Assembly (NCBI GenBank): GCA_027596075.1
Contig: JADGJC010000122.1
Location: forward strand, 1 to 64,000
Reading direction: 5' to 3'
DNA from: Rhizophlyctis rosea
Taxonomy: Eukaryota > Chytridiomycota > Chytridiomycetes > Rhizophlyctidales > Rhizophlyctidaceae
Length of the DNA stretch: 64,000 nucleotides
This document shows positions 47,801 to 62,279 of the stretch, piece after piece. The translations under genes were made by a program, and so were the position numbers. A model generated the notes under the pieces. That model was not told the origin of the DNA. It saw nothing but the letters and a program-made list of their open reading frames with translations, and searched no databases. How positions within the stretch are numbered: the first letter of the stretch is position 1; every line of letters begins with the position of its first letter.

Positions 47801-50800
47801 CACACGGCAGAGCGCTTTGTCGATAGCTTCTTTCTTTTCTCTCGATACTGAGGGCGGGTCGATGAATGGCGATCGCTCTGGAATTGTTTGAGACGGCTGT
47901 AGCGGTTGCGCCGGGTCAGGAGCTGTCGCGTTACCCTGTTGTTCAACACCCTCCATAGGCGCAACGGTCATGGCTGATTTCGTATCAGCAGCAGTTGATG
48001 CTAGGTAGTATTGCACAATCTCCCGGAACTGCTCCAAAAACCCTTCCCCTCCTTCATCCACGTCCAGTAGCAACGGTAGGCAACATTTGGCAACCATGAA
48101 AGCCTGCTCCCGATAGAACGGCGAATTGTTCGGGGACTCCAATATGCGGGCAACGAGATCAAGTGCCTTGTCCAATGACAACCATTGAGCACGATCGTAA
48201 GATTGAAACACGAGCCCCAACTCAACACCGAACTCATGATTCTCCTGGAAGTCCAAACCAATAGGATCCTTCAGGAACTTCCGATTGCGGCCCCCTAATT
48301 TTCCCAAAATCCGCATCGCAATCACGTTATTGCCCGTTTTCGCGGTGTTGGCCGAGGGTCGCAGATGTTTCCACAAACCCATCATGAGATCCTTGATCAC
48401 CGGTGCCATGATTGGTTCGAGGAACTCCTGCGTCAGATTATCAATGCACAGCTCTAGCGTCCGCAACCCCTGACTAACTAATTCCTGACTCGCTTGCAAA
48501 GCGTACACTAGAGGCTTCATCAACTGCGAAAGATACGGGAGCAGAACACTAAGGCGCACGGGTACGGTCAAACAGAGTTCAACGAACAGCTCGCGCATAT
48601 GCGGTTTGTGCGCTGCAGCCAGCAAGCCGTTGAGGCTTTCGAGAAGGACCTGCAAGAACGGAAGGACTTCCTGGTAAAGCAACTCGAACCGCCCACCACC
48701 GATGCTCCTAAACAACGATCGCAGAAGCATAAAATAATTCATTGGCTCGACAGCTTTTCCGGAGTTCTTCATCGAAGTCATGATGATGTTCCCAAGATGC
48801 GGTCTGAGGACCATCTCAAGTTTGTCGGGATGTTGCGTAACGGCCACAAACAGCACTTTGAAGAGGCGCAACATCGTAGCAGCGTAATTCTGGTCCTTTT
48901 CCCCGAGCTTCGTCAAACGTTCGACCAAGAACCGAAGGAGCAAACCCGCCACGTTCGAAACGATCAAGGGATTGGAAAGTAGGGCTTGAGGGAGCGCAAT
49001 CACCCCCGGGTGCAAGACCATTTGCTCAAAGATGTAGGGAATATGCGAGGAGAAGATGTCCTGGAATGTTGCCGGATCGAGGCACATGAGCGACTGGGCT
49101 AAGGCCTCACAAATATCCTTCTCCTCCTGAGCAATTTCCTTCGTGGGGGGCGCCATTCGATGCGGTTGACCTTCGACTTTCGCATTGTAATAACTCGCGC
49201 ATGCAAGACCTTCCCGCAGATACCGCACGAGTACATCGGCTTCTTCGTGTTTAAAGGACTTCAGCATGATTTGACGCGGGTCATTGACGTCGGGAATACT
49301 GGGTATAGGGCCCGTGTGCCGTATGGAATTGAAGGTCTTGATCATTCCGACGAGCATATTCTTGATGAGAGCTCTCGCATCTGCCGTCGCCAGTAAATGA
49401 CTGCTGCGTCCACTATCAACTTTCACTTCATACCTTTCAAGACATCCAACGAATTTTCAAATGCTTTTGCTGCCGTTCGGATGGGTTGCACGTAACCCAA
49501 ATCCACAAATCCATCAAAGTCCGGGGTTGACGAGTACTGATCCAATAGGGCAGACATCGGGTTCAGGTTCCTCCTCTTCTGCTGGTACTTCATCGCAATG
49601 GGCAATGTCACATGTAGGCAATGGAGCTTTGTTGCAATTGCATTACAGATGCACAAAAGCAGTTTTCGAGCTGGAAGGTAAAGGGAAAAACGTGAGTCGA
49701 CGAAAACAAAAAAATGGCTAAATTTCAAGCGACCTTCAGCCTTATCCGGTAGCTTATCAATCGCATCGTACAGATTCGTTAGTAAGCGGCCCATCACGGT
49801 CTGCACGGACAGTGGGAATCCGGTATCATTGAACAGCTGTGAATATATGTGGACTATTCGAGCCAGCTGTTGTGGAGCAAAGTGATGGCGGACGTGGTGC
49901 AAGAAGTCGACCAACATTGTGTGTGCAGTGGCCCTATGACATGCATCAGTCTCGTACGCTTTCATGAAGCAACCTTTGCGTCCGAAACTCACCGCAGTGC
50001 GTCCCGCTGCGTGATTCCGGGACCTACAACCACATCTTCATCCAATAGAAGGTCCAGATGCTTGATGAATGCTGAACGGAAGTCGGTATATAGGATGGCC
50101 CTGGTCGCAACCAAAAGTTCCTGAACCCGTTGTTCAGTTTCGAATCAACTGCAGATGGTTGCCATTCATTTATCTTACCTTTCTCGAAGCAGCGGCATCT
50201 GCTGGGCATGCCCGCATCAAGTTGATCAGCGCGTCAGCAATGACTTGAGCATGCTCTTTGAGCAGCATCACGAAGCTTTTCAAAATGTAGGCAATGAAAG
50301 AAGCCGTCTGTGGATCATAAGTCAAATTAATATGTCCAATGTCCGGAGGTAACGCGTTCTCCTCTGACCTTCACTTGCAAAGCAATGAAATCTCCGTAGG
50401 CAGCCTTATTTTTGATGGCCGGGCTCATGCCCACGTACCCCTTCCCCGCCGCGTCCAGTTCCTGGAGTGCGATTTCTTGAGCTCGAGGCTCGAGCTTCAG
50501 AATCTGCAAAGAAAACACGGACCAAGTTCAGCGCCTAATGCCCAAAGACGGCTGTTCGAGTCGAAGATACTAACATTGATGATCAAAGGCACAAACTTCG
50601 ACACGGCCTCGCTAACAAACTTTCGGTGAAGCTGGAATAGTAGCGCGATGATGATGGGACATTCTGTCAAAACTTTGAAACTGAACATCGCTTTTGGCAG
50701 GTCACGGGCTGAAGTCGGTTCGTTCCCTTCCGCTGCCGGAGACGCTGGCACCTGCGCCCCGGAGGGTGTGGGCTGAAGTTTGGCTTTAGAGTTCTTCTTG

Positions 50801-51534
50801 GGCCACATGCGAGACCTTTATGCACTCACCGTGCTGGCAATTTCATCAAACGTATCTTTCACAGCTTGATCCATATTCTGATACATTTCCTGCACGATGT
50901 CGAAGAAGGGCTTGACATCATCTTCTAGATACTGCTTGTACTGTCTATGCAGCTCCACCATGATCTTCAAAGCGGTGATGGCATTCTCCTCGTTATCAAC
51001 TCGAAAGATGTGCAGGATCGTTTTTATCAAGTCCGAAGCAAAGGTCTTCAGGTATTCGTTGGACGGGAAGCGATGTATTATGTCGAGAATCGTGCTGCGG
51101 AGTTTCTAGCGAGCAGTTTATTAGAAGGCAGTGGTGCGTACATGGAGTAGCTTCCTCCCCATACCTGCTCCATCGAGTTGCTGGCGAAAGATGGCGGCTC
51201 CTCAATTAAAATCCGATTGAAGCATGGTATCAATATTCCCAAGATCCGCGCATATTCCGTATGTTGCAGCGTGTCCATGGAGTCGCGTATTTCGCTTATG
51301 ATCTCCAGCTTGACATTGACGCCAACGTTTGGATCGCCCAGTCGTTGAGCATACACTGCGGGGATATCAAAGTTCAGAGATCATATGCACTGGCAGTAGA
51401 TGTTCAGACTGCTTGCACAAGCTCCCTCATACCTTCCGAGTTCACGACGTTCAGGGTCTGTTGACGTCCATATCAATTAGTATACCTAAAAAACACACCA
51501 GCACATACTCCTCCCTGACCTTATTGTTGTTCAT
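38837..51534 (-). CDS. TRA1: Tra1/TRRAP, pseudokinase scaffold of SAGA and NuA4
   Basis: Tra1 is the giant PIKK-family subunit that carries activators to the SAGA and NuA4 histone acetyltransferases in the nucleus. The start is ATG at 51534. Its first exons are tiny (51534-51520, 51458-51434, then 51355-51165), giving [24 protein letters not shown] repeats fill the N-terminal two thirds, in long exons near 49.4-46.6 kb and 46.5-44.7 kb. The FAT region lies in the exon near 44.7-41.2 kb, then an FRB-like segment and a PI3K-like domain from 40.7 to 39.4 kb. I checked in-phase joins near 46.6, 44.75 and 41.2 kb. The kinase motifs are degenerate: [12 protein letters not shown] stands where active PIKKs have GDRHPSN, and no DFG follows, as expected for Tra1. 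The end ([17 protein letters not shown]) fits a FATC-like tail. Full exon structure was not resolved; expected size is about 3.7-3.8 thousand residues. Confidence 0.93.
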
Positions 51535-52297
51535 TGTGGCAGGTCAGACGTTCAAAGTGGATGCGTCACGATTGTGGCGGGTATAAGGGAGAGCGATATA
51601 TGGCAGTCACTGATCGTGTGAATGCATTCGTCCAAGTATGGTACGCGAAGGGAAAGAGAAAAGCACCAGGGCAAGCGGGTCGATGCCGGCCCCTAAGGGT
51701 CCAGCACTGCGAACAAGTCTATGTAAGACCACAGAACTTTGTGTTCCGTACGGTAGCAAGCAAGGTTGTAGACAAGTCTCCGGGACAGGTTGGTGAATAC
51801 AGTAGTTTGACCACTTAGAAGAAGGAGCTGGAGAAAGAGGTGAAACACAGTGTGCGCCGCGAGCACCAAGAGAACGGGGGTAATGCATAAGAAACAATAG
51901 CGAGCGCTTGAGACTGGCAACAGCCAGAGACAATTCTCTACCCACCTTTGTACCCTATTTATTTCCCTCGAGTGATAATTGTAGATCCATAAGAACCTAG
52001 ATCAGTAACCTGCTCAACCCTGACGAAGTCGACAGGGGAAAGTTTGCTTGGTCAATCGGCGAGTGCGGATCAGATTTACAGTGCTCTACCCGAAGTGATG
52101 CGCGCGACACGTGACTTGCTGCGGGCTGGATGAGTCATCCACCCACTGCGCCTTGTCAATTGGGGGCCTTCACCCTTCGTGTATACTACAACTGGTCAAG
52201 ACTACATACATATTAACACAGAATAGTTGCCACATCCACTTAGAGTGCCGCAACAAAGTTATCACATCCCGCCTCCCGTGCATTAACGACCCATCCA
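51535..52297. other. Spacer between TOR and Tra1 genes
   Basis: About 760 bp separates the TOR stop from the Tra1 start. It should hold the Tra1 promoter. Open frames on either strand here carry no recognisable domain. Confidence 0.45.
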
Positions 52298-55200
52298 TCA
52301 CCAGAATGCACACCACCCAATATAACACTAGAAGTAATCACCGTATTGTCAGCAAGATCCCCGCAAAGACATTTGAATCCGTGTCAAAACTTACCTGGCA
52401 CAAATTCTCTAATGATGTAGCCTGCAGGATTAGCTTTTGTACTTGATTTGATGTATCCAGTGTCAGGTTGGGTTTGAAGTCACGACCTGCAGAAGGGCAT
52501 AAGAAACTGATGCACTGTTTCACCTTTGAGCCATTTAGTCCTTACCTGTCAACTTATTTGAGACTCTATTAATTACGCTCAAAGCTCTTGTATTCAGTGC
52601 TTCTGGCTTCCCGACGTGCTCTTCCTCTGCAAGGTTTGTGAGTAGAAACCCTCAGTCCCAGCAATATCGAAAGCCGCCTCACGAACCTGTTCCAATCAGA
52701 TCGTTCTCATTTCTCTGCAGCTTTCGACTGGCAGGGAAGTTCCGCGTATGATGATGAGCATCGTCCAGCATATCTTGAAGTTGTCGGTTAGCATGTCGAA
52801 GTGGAGGCCGCACCAGCATCTGCAATTTTCTTACCACCATCCACTTTGCCTGGCCGTTGCTTGCCATCTGCAACTTGTACAGTCAAGCTTCACTATGTAC
52901 ATGATCGGAAAAGTCAACACCTTACCTTGTTTGGGGCTAGCGGTGGATAGTAAACGCCAATTGATTAGAGGATCATACACGAAGGCTTCTAGTACAGCCA
53001 TGACGCTATCTTTGTTCTCGCGCAGAACTCGCATGACGTTTTCGCAAGTAATACGGAAGTTGCCTTCAATTCCGCTGACCTAAAACACATTGTCAAAACC
53101 ACCTGCAACAAGCACATCCATTACTAGAGCAAAGCACACGCACCTCCATTGCATTGATCAACATGCGCGTCAACCTGAAGGGAATCTTCTCAGGGAACTT
53201 CTCGCGATGCATTGCCACCTGAACAGCACAATGACCTTGAGCACTAATGCCTACAAAGGCTCTTTTCAAACATGGAGTCTTACCTCAAAGCAATCACCAA
53301 AATCGATATGGATAACTTTCCCGGTATTCCGATCAAGCATCAAATTGGACGGATGACGGTCACCAAGACCCAGAATGTAGCCAACCATAGACATCACGGC
53401 CAGCGACCGAGTGTAGTTGGTTCGCTTGTCAAGCCATATCTTGATCATAGAAGCGTCAATGATACTTCTGCTCCCATTTCAATCACATTGCAGTCGGGAA
53501 CGCACCTCAGAATTCTTACTCTTCAACCACAAAACCTTATACAGATCCTGTCCAGTGGTATTCTCCAAAGCATACTCAAATACTTCCACTTTCTGAAGCA
53601 ACGTAAGGTTGTCGTAATCGGGCGCCATCTGCATAGAACCTGTAAGGAATCCTGTCTCCGCTCTTTACAAAGGAAACGACACCTCACCTGTAACATCAAC
53701 CGATGCTCAATGTTCAGCAGAATTTTCCGACTCTCGCGGTAATCGCGGATGAGAGTATGTAGGGTATCACAGTGGGGAACCCATCCGATCAATCCAGAGT
53801 TGGGTGACAATGGAATGACGGGGTAACGTTGGATGCTTAGATGCCGTTTGAAGGTCTCCGGATCCGTCCCAAGAAGCGTATTTACAAGGCCGAACAACTG
53901 CATGACACGTTCGTCTTGCCGTAAATCCTCATGACCTGAAAGTTCCCAGTTTGAGTAATTCCCTCCTTGCTATGCATGCAACGGCATAGCGCATACCCTT
54001 GAGTAGGTATTGATATTCCTTGCCGTCGCTTCCCTTGATCGTCAGCCTTCGCGGGCGTTGTTTTGAGGTCATGACGGACAATGTTGGGACAAATGACGCA
54101 ATCTTAATGACCGATTCTCCACTGCGATAGGTTCCTAAAAATGCATCCGTATTTAGAACCCAGGCACACCCCCGGCAAGATGTTGCACCACCACACGCAC
54201 CAGGAACTGCGAGATCCAAATCTCTTGCTGCCAGCAGTTTTGGTGAAACATATTGCAATTCCAGCGTCGTGAGTTGTGGCAATTGCTTATTGATACGCCG
54301 GAACACCTGAAGAAATCACCAATGTTGACAATTGCCCTTCGCATTGTGATAGCTTGATGACGGCCTACCAAATAGTACAAATCCCACGCCTGATTCAAAT
54401 CATTGACATTGTGAGTGCGCTTATACCGTCGGCACCAGTCAAGCGCTTCCTGTAGATCACGGCCAAAGGCTTGGTTGAACGAGATTTCACGCAGCGTTTC
54501 GGGTCCCTAGAAGATGCGTTTAATTCGCAGCCCAGTCTCTGACATCGACAAGCGGATCATACCCGCTCCAACATATGATGCAAAGGCTCAAGCGTAGCAA
54601 ACATCCCCTCAACATTGTTATCCCCGAAGTACAACCGAGAAGCTTCTTCAAGCCCTTCGTGCCACATTTCATGCCATAGAATGGCCACGCGGATGAGTTC
54701 TTGACTTACAAGGAGCGCCTGGTAAAGAGCATCAAAATCAGAACAAGTACTGATCGATTTTCACTTTTTTGAAATCCATTCCGAAAACCATACCTGTTCC
54801 ACCAACGTAGCACTATGCATCTGCATTTTATCGATGATGGCCAATGCTGCCTTCTTTCTCGGCACACTCTGAGACTTTGACGCGACGGTCAGCGAATACA
54901 CAAGTGCTTGCGGGTGTTCCTTCCCAACGTCCGAAAGCAACTGATGAATCAGACGTCTGACATGCGGCGACGGAGTGTGAATGCGCGCAATGAGCTGCAC
55001 ACGAAAGGGTTGCCTGAGTCAGAACTTAAATCTATATAAAGCCGCATCATTTCCACGAACCTGAGGGATAACCTGTAGCCACGTATCAATGGTAACCGTA
55101 TTGAACCCTTCCCCGATCGCGATATTGACGTCTTGCTGGAATCCATATTTAAACCACAACGTCAACAACCTCAACGTATCCTGCAACGAGTTGCCCTTCG

Positions 55201-58200
55201 ATAGCGCAATCGATCGGAAGAAGCCTTGGACCGAAGGCACAACGTGATTGACGAGCAGATGGGCCGGGATGTTGTCATGCCGCTTTTCATAATGCGAAAG
55301 AGCTTCGAAGTTCGCCAAAGCCCATGCGTGCCACGCTTTGTACCAGTCTTTGTCACAATGCGTGGCAGCAAGATATGACCTGAGAATTTCTGGGATGACC
55401 GCCTATAACGGTGGCATGTTAGCAACCGCGTTTTCGACAACCTAATGTGCTGAAGTCCCAGACTCACATCATCTAGCTCCTCCTGGAGATTGCTCTGCCA
55501 TTCACCAAGCTTATGGTAACACCGCGCCAACAAGCTAACCAATGCTGCCTTCCCTGAATCACTCCGACTGCATTCGACCTGGAAGCCAATATCACTCAAA
55601 CTCGTGATCCCGCATCTCTCCACAACCGCCCGCGTGAATTCCTTCATTTGATGGAACGCATGTTCCTTGCTCCCCGAAGCCCAAAGATGTTTCAAGCACG
55701 CGTAAACCACAGGCGGAGCATTGGATTTGATATCCTGAAAATCATCCAAATGTGGGTCAGAAGAGCAGTATAGCATGACACGCTTCTCATCCACCATACT
55801 CACCAAACTCCTGAAATCCTTATTATCCTGGCTTAAAAGCCCTGACAACGTCTTGTACGAAAGACTCAGCCGTCCACTTTTCCGGCACAAGTTTGCAAAT
55901 TTGATCCACATCTCCATATCTTCACGAGGACTGATGACCAGAGCGCGAACCTTGAAGATGCGTTGCCACACCTCCACATTCCGTTGAGCTCCCTTCAGCC
56001 TAGCACGCGGATGGCATCATCAACAACGAGCACAACTCCGCAAACTGGTGCATGGTAAACCTACCGAGTCATCCAGGTCTTGCGGATCAAAGCTTGACGA
56101 TCTGGTTGATCGTACAATTGCTTGTACGATATGATTTCCTCCAACTCAGCCAACATCTGAATTCGAACCACCACACTGCAGATCCACATAAGTAAAGGAT
56201 CTGAACACAGGTACAGACAGGAATTCTTACTTGTATGACCGGTTGTAACTTTCCCCGACCAAAGCCATCAACTCCGTATCCAATAGATCCCTCGTCTTAT
56301 CAATGAACTCCGCGGCCTGCGGGAACAAGTTCCTGTGCAACGCCAGAATCGCCTTGAAGAACGCCTTATCGGGACTCTCGTGCTTCATCATTGCAATGTA
56401 CTCGTCCATCATGTCCCACTGATGCAAACCCCACGCCGCACCCGCCGCCATCGGTGCAATCGCCTTCCGCACATCCTCCTTAGCAACCTGCCATCGTTCC
56501 TGCGCCAATTGACTCAACGCTTCCCACTCTCCCAAATTATGCAAGCATCGCATCCGTCCCAATGTAGCTTCGAACGAGTTTGGATCTTCCGCTTGCTTCC
56601 GTTCATACGCCGCAAGCCCATCTTCCCACCGATGCAACTTCTCATACCATGACTCCTTCAGCTCTACATCATGGTTCTGCTGCGCATACGTCAAGATACC
56701 AATGGCGGAATCCGGCTGTTGCAATTGGTTGTTGATACTGATGAGCGCTTCGATTGTATTGGTCAACGGCTCAGAAATGAATTCTAGCTCTTTATAGTGA
56801 AGCGCCTTGGCATAGGCATGACACTTCGCTGCGTACAGTCCGAGCGTGCGGATATCAATCGGAAGCGCTTTATCGTCGTGTTCCATGAATTCTGCGAGAT
56901 TCAACAACGTTTGCAAAATCTCGGGTGGGATGGTTGGACTAGTTAGGGCCGTTTCTAGAGAGCGGACGAGCTCGTCTTGGAACTGGTCGTATAATTCGCT
57001 CCAACACGAGACGAAACCAGCGTTGAAAAGTTCACGAGCAAGCGGGTAGTAGACACCGGCCAAGCTAGCGCATGCTCGCAATGCGTGTGACGGCGACTCC
57101 TTCAGTAGCTCTACGCTGAACCTCCGAATCCATTCTTGCCAGTCATCTTTGGTAGACCGTTGTGAAGTTTCCCAGGCCTTCTTCAGTTGTTGCTGGTTTA
57201 CAGGAAGCTTCTTCGTAGCCATTTCAGCTGGAGATTCCTCAGCGGCGGAGTCTTTCAATCTGTATTCGTACTCAGCAACACAATTTCACAGACCTAGTAC
57301 CAAACGGTAATAAACTTACCGATCCTCACTGTCGGCGCTATAATCAGGAGGCAACGGCTCATTCTTCAGTAGTTTTGCAACAAGCATCTCATACTTCGGG
57401 TGCTGTATATGATACTTTGACAACGTCTGCAGCATGAACAGTTATTGACCCGAACGTTCAACAAATATACAACCATTGCCAACAATCTACACACCTTGTT
57501 CACCATCGGAATGAATATAGCATAATCGGACCCAAGCTGATACACCAAAGCCGACAACGTATCCATGGCCGTCATCCGGAAATCCTGCTGCGGTATCGAC
57601 AGCACCCTGACCAACGGATGAATGATCCTCGACGCCTGATCAGAGAAGTTCACCTTCCTCGTCAACTGCCCAATGGCCGACACCGCATGCTTCCGAAGAT
57701 GCATCGGAATATCCGGCCGCTCGAAAAGTCGGACGATGACCGGAATAACGAGGTGCAAGTACTCCTCCAGATTCAACCCAAAAACTGTAAGCGCCTGAAG
57801 CACCCTCTGCGTCGGTTGTCGGCGCTCGCTGGTGTCCGCGTCAAAGATTTGCAACATTTGCGGGAGGAGTGTTGGAAGGTAGACTTTGAACTCGCCGTCG
57901 AGGGCAGTAGCTACGGCTTCGACCAATGAGATGATGGTAATTTGGATGTTGGAAGTAGGATTCCAATACTCTTGTATCAAGGAGAAGATATCCGACAAAT
58001 AATTTCGAATGTGCTGTTTAACGATGGACACCAGCAATCCTAATTGTTGGAAGTGGAACTCGAGCATTCCCACGGGACATCCATGCATCATGGTCAAAAA
58101 TGGTGGCATGATCTGTTGAACAAAGTCCGCTGTTAGGGCATGAAAGAAAGTCCATCCATTTTGAGCTGCTTCCTGACCTGAGGCAAGTACGGTACGCACT

Positions 58201-61200
58201 TCAGACCAAGGGTTTTGAAGATGTACATAACCGCCTGGATGACAGCCATATGGTGTGCTCCAAGCGAAGTATCCCGTAAAATCTTCATGAGTGCACTGAT
58301 GGCCACTGTCGGGTAGTAATCATCAGCTGAGGGCCCCATGCCGATTGGCATCGTGTTCGCATCCGCTTCCTCATTGCCCGCAATGGTTTCAGGACCACGA
58401 GATGCCAGCTGAATTCAGAGATAGTGAGTATCCCCTCCTCACGACCAAAATGCACACTGACCTTATGCTTATAAGGATCCAAAGCCCCCAAAATTCCCAT
58501 GACTTTGACCGTCTCCCTCCGGATCCCCGCCGACTGCTCCGTCTTCAAAATGGTAATCAACAAATGCAACAAATTCGGGTACTTGATATACGGCTCGATG
58601 ACCCATCCCGTATTGAGAGACAGTTGACCAAGCGTATGCAATGCCGCCTCACGTTTGCTAGCGCTGCTTTGGTCTTGGAGCGTTTCCAAGATAATCGGCA
58701 TCAAGCTGTCCAAGTATGGCAGAAGATCCTCACACCCGACTTGACCGAGTTCTCCTAGCGCCACAAGAACTTTTGACGCCACACTGGGGCTCGTGTCCTT
58801 TGCTTTCGGCAGGAGAACTTTCAAGATCGGCTCCACGTATGGCTTGATCAACCGTTGAGCCGAGGCAACAAGATGACTCAACAACTTGGCACTCTCTTCC
58901 TTTTGCCGACTGAGATGGAGTCAATGAGTATGTAGTATGTGAATGGGGCATCACTCAACAATGTTTAGATTACCTCACGGCCGAATATTCCAACTCCGTC
59001 AAAAGCTGAATGAGGGTCTTCCTCAACGATGGCAAAACATATGCAGGATTGTGAATAGTCAGCCTTCCAATGATGGTAATCGCCACCTCCCGTATCGCAA
59101 ACACTTCATCATTCAATGCAATGAACAATGATCGGATATTTTCCGCCTGCGCCAAGTGGTGGTCGAAACGTTCATCCAATGATGAAAGGACAGACTGCCG
59201 AATGACGGGGTCTGTTTACAAACAATGAACAACTTTGCCGGGTGCAAGCCTACTCTTCGAACTCTCAACCTACCTGAATCCGTGATTCCCACTGTGAGCA
59301 ATTTCTCTAGAACTTCGCCAACGATTTGCAAGGCATTGTTGCTGGACTTTATCTTCTTTTAAACAAGGTTGGCATTGGGACACCAGAGGCAAGTCTGCTT
59401 ACTTGATAGCACACCGGATCGCGGGCCAACAGACTGCAACACGTCAGGGCGGCAGCTTTCCGAATCTCACCCACGTCATCCTCCAAGTAGGTAATTGCGC
59501 ATTCACGCACAAGTTCGTTCAACATGTAACCTGGCCGCAAGATCGGTATCACTTGCTCTTGTCATGACTTATCTCAGGAATTCTTACCAGTGAAATCAAA
59601 TGTCCCCAGAGTGTTCAAAGCAAGAATGATCGTTTCAACATCCCGAACCTCCGGAGTCTGAATGGTGGCAGACCATAAGTCCGGATTACGTCTATGTTGC
59701 AAACAAAACTTTCCCCGAACACACCTGGATCTCCCGCATCGGGGTGCTGACCAATGGCGTATTGCTACGCGGTTGCGGAGCCCCAGGATGGCGGTATGCT
59801 TGGCCACACAGAATGATAGAAAGCTGATTGAGAAGTCGCTCTGTCGTCGCAAGGCTCAAGTTACTACCACCATCCGCATGGCCTTGGAGATGCACCCGCG
59901 TACCTTGGATAGCCGGTAATAACGGCAAAATGTGAGCAGACAAGTCCACCAAAGCTTGACGTAAAGGTTCCGTCAACCCTGCACTGAACATCTGGTCCAG
60001 TAGCTCGTGCATATACTTGGTGAGCGCTGGTCCCACAGCAACCGCCAACATGCTGATGCATTGGAATACTGGCGCGTCCTGACTGGCTCGATTTTTCCTA
60101 AAATGCAAATTGAATGAAATGATCATACCCATTGGTGGACACTCTCACCACTTACACTTTCACAGAAAGCGCCTCCCGGATGTTAATCAGCGTAACATCC
60201 AGATAAGGACACATGTTACTACCGACAACCATGGCAACCTTTCCAATTGCGATGAACGCTGTTCCAAAATTTCAAACTTTTGTCGTACGCCAAAAGGGAG
60301 CATCGTCCCACAACCAACCAACCTGCAGAACGCTCCCGGTCTTTCTTTATTTGAGTCAGAAGGAACGACATGCAACCATTCAGATACATCGTCACGAAAG
60401 CGTCATGCTCGAAGTTTGCCAGTGTTGGTATCGTGAGGATGACTGTTCTCCGGACCAAACTATCCCGATGATCTTTGTATTTTAGAACAGTCTCGCATAG
60501 CTCCTTGTATTTATCTTGCGGGTACTGCATGGACACAATTAGACCTGGCGATCATACGATCACCGAAAAGGCTACCACAACTTACCGTCCCCTTCTGATT
60601 CAACAATTCTCTAAGTGTCAGGAGCGAACCATGTATAGAATCGGCCGTTCCCAGCTTGAATCCCTTCTGAACCTCATCGATGATCTTCCGGTACCATTGC
60701 TTCCGTTGCTGATTTTCCCGCACGTGCACGAGTGCAAGAGTGGCTCCAAGCGCATCTGCTGCTCCCTCACGAATCGCCACCTGCCGCCATCATCAGCATA
60801 ATTCCCACAAAGCAGCCGCTCTGCAATTCCCACCTTGGGATCCCGTGCAGCCACCCAGATCAAATCCAAAATCTGCCCAACATAGCCGTAAATCAGTGTC
60901 GGTGCACTGATAGCCAGCTCTCTCAACACCAAAACCGCGGCATATCGCCTTGCTTCGTGACGATCGCCTGGATGGACATGTTAAGCTCCAACCTTCCAAA
61001 CTCAACATCAATCTCGAATACCTTGCAACCATTCAAGAGCCCTCTTGACCTCAAACTCGACGAACTCCGCCGTCAACGTTCCTCCGGGTTGTGCCAGCTT
61101 GCCTGCAATGTCACCCATCTTAGCATCCCAGCCGGTCAATTCCAATAGGACTGTCCGTGCGTAAAATCGTACCCAATGCCCTTGCCGCCAAAATTGTAAT

Positions 61201-61799
61201 CTGCGGATCAGCCCCCGGCAACACTATCCGCAAATAATTCGCAAACCGCGTGACTTTCGTTGTGTTCTCCTCCCCATCGAAATCGATCAACTTGTCTGTC
61301 AAGCGCAATATTCATTCCCGATTAGTCTTGACTCATGCAAAGGCCACGCGAGCCACACACCCGAAAAGCCCATTTCCTTTGTTCACCAAAAAATGGAACA
61401 TACCAATCGCCAAAATTCCACCAATCTTATCATTATTATCCGTACTATGTATCAGCTCAAAAATCCGTCGGTTTACATCGTTGATGAATTTCGTGGACCC
61501 ATCTATAGACGCGTCGCGCGAAACGCTGACGACCTGCACATACCAAGGACACCAAAAGTTACGACCCAGGGCAAACATAACGAAAAGACCCCCGTTTCAT
61601 TTGGCAGCAGAAACACGCACATAGTCGCGAAGGTCGTTGGCGGCACGTAGCCTCGTTTCTTCAATCCTATGAACGAAGTTTCAACGTTATGGACATTCCC
61701 ATTTCACAGCGCCAACCCAGCTGGAATGTGTTATATTCCGTACCTAGACCGCAAGTCCGCCAGAATCCGCAAAAGCGGCTGGTCCGGCGGCCCGTTCAT
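52298..61799 (-). CDS. TOR: Target of rapamycin (TOR) serine/threonine kinase
   Basis: TOR is the catalytic core of TORC1/TORC2 and links nutrients to growth. Exon 1 (61799-61744) and exon 2 (61666-61621) join to [20 protein letters not shown], then [14 protein letters not shown], as in other TORs. HEAT repeats run from about 61.5 to 58 kb and the FAT domain from 57.2 to 55 kb. The FRB domain near 54.4-54.7 kb includes [19 protein letters not shown], keeping the serine and aromatic residues that bind FKBP12-rapamycin, then [13 protein letters not shown]. The kinase domain shows [20 protein letters not shown] and [12 protein letters not shown], so it is catalytically complete. The last exon (52327-52298) ends CYIGWCAFW, matching the FATC terminus. 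Many introns, not all resolved. TOR lies directly upstream of Tra1 on the same strand. Confidence 0.96.
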
Positions 61800-62279
61800 A
61801 GCGTTTTGACGGTCTTATGTCAAAGTTGTATATCCAAAAGTAGACACCGTGGGGGTTCTTTACAGGAGGACTACACCACAAAACTTCCGTGCAGTATCGG
61901 TTTCTTCACAGGAATTGTTTCTTTTTGTCGGCTACTGAAATTCTGGTTGGAGAGCAGCTTACAGCCGGCGAGGTCGGGGTCCAGTGATCGTGACCAACTA
62001 GCAGTCGTGGATGGCGATGAACCGTAGGCTAAAACCAATGGGGATGAGTTGGGGGAGGTCGACTTGTCATGGCCCATGGGCCGAGCTTTGTGGCGTCGCT
62101 GTGGCGCGATGTAATCAGAGTGATCAGTTGTGCCGATATTTCAAAGGGTCTATGACTGTGTGGAAGTGCCATTCCCCCACAATAATTATTATTACAGGTA
62201 ATTAATCCTACAAATCTACGGCGAACTATGTACGAGTAAGCAAAAGCTCAAAAATGAAAGTTACTGCACTATGTGAAAT
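61800..62279. other. Spacer between the carrier stop and TOR start
   Basis: About 480 bp with no recognisable gene. It should hold the TOR promoter. No TATA box is obvious. Confidence 0.4.

Noticed and set aside
52111..52446. Plus-strand frame over the TOR 3' end
   Set aside because: It is antisense to the verified FATC exons of TOR and has no domain.
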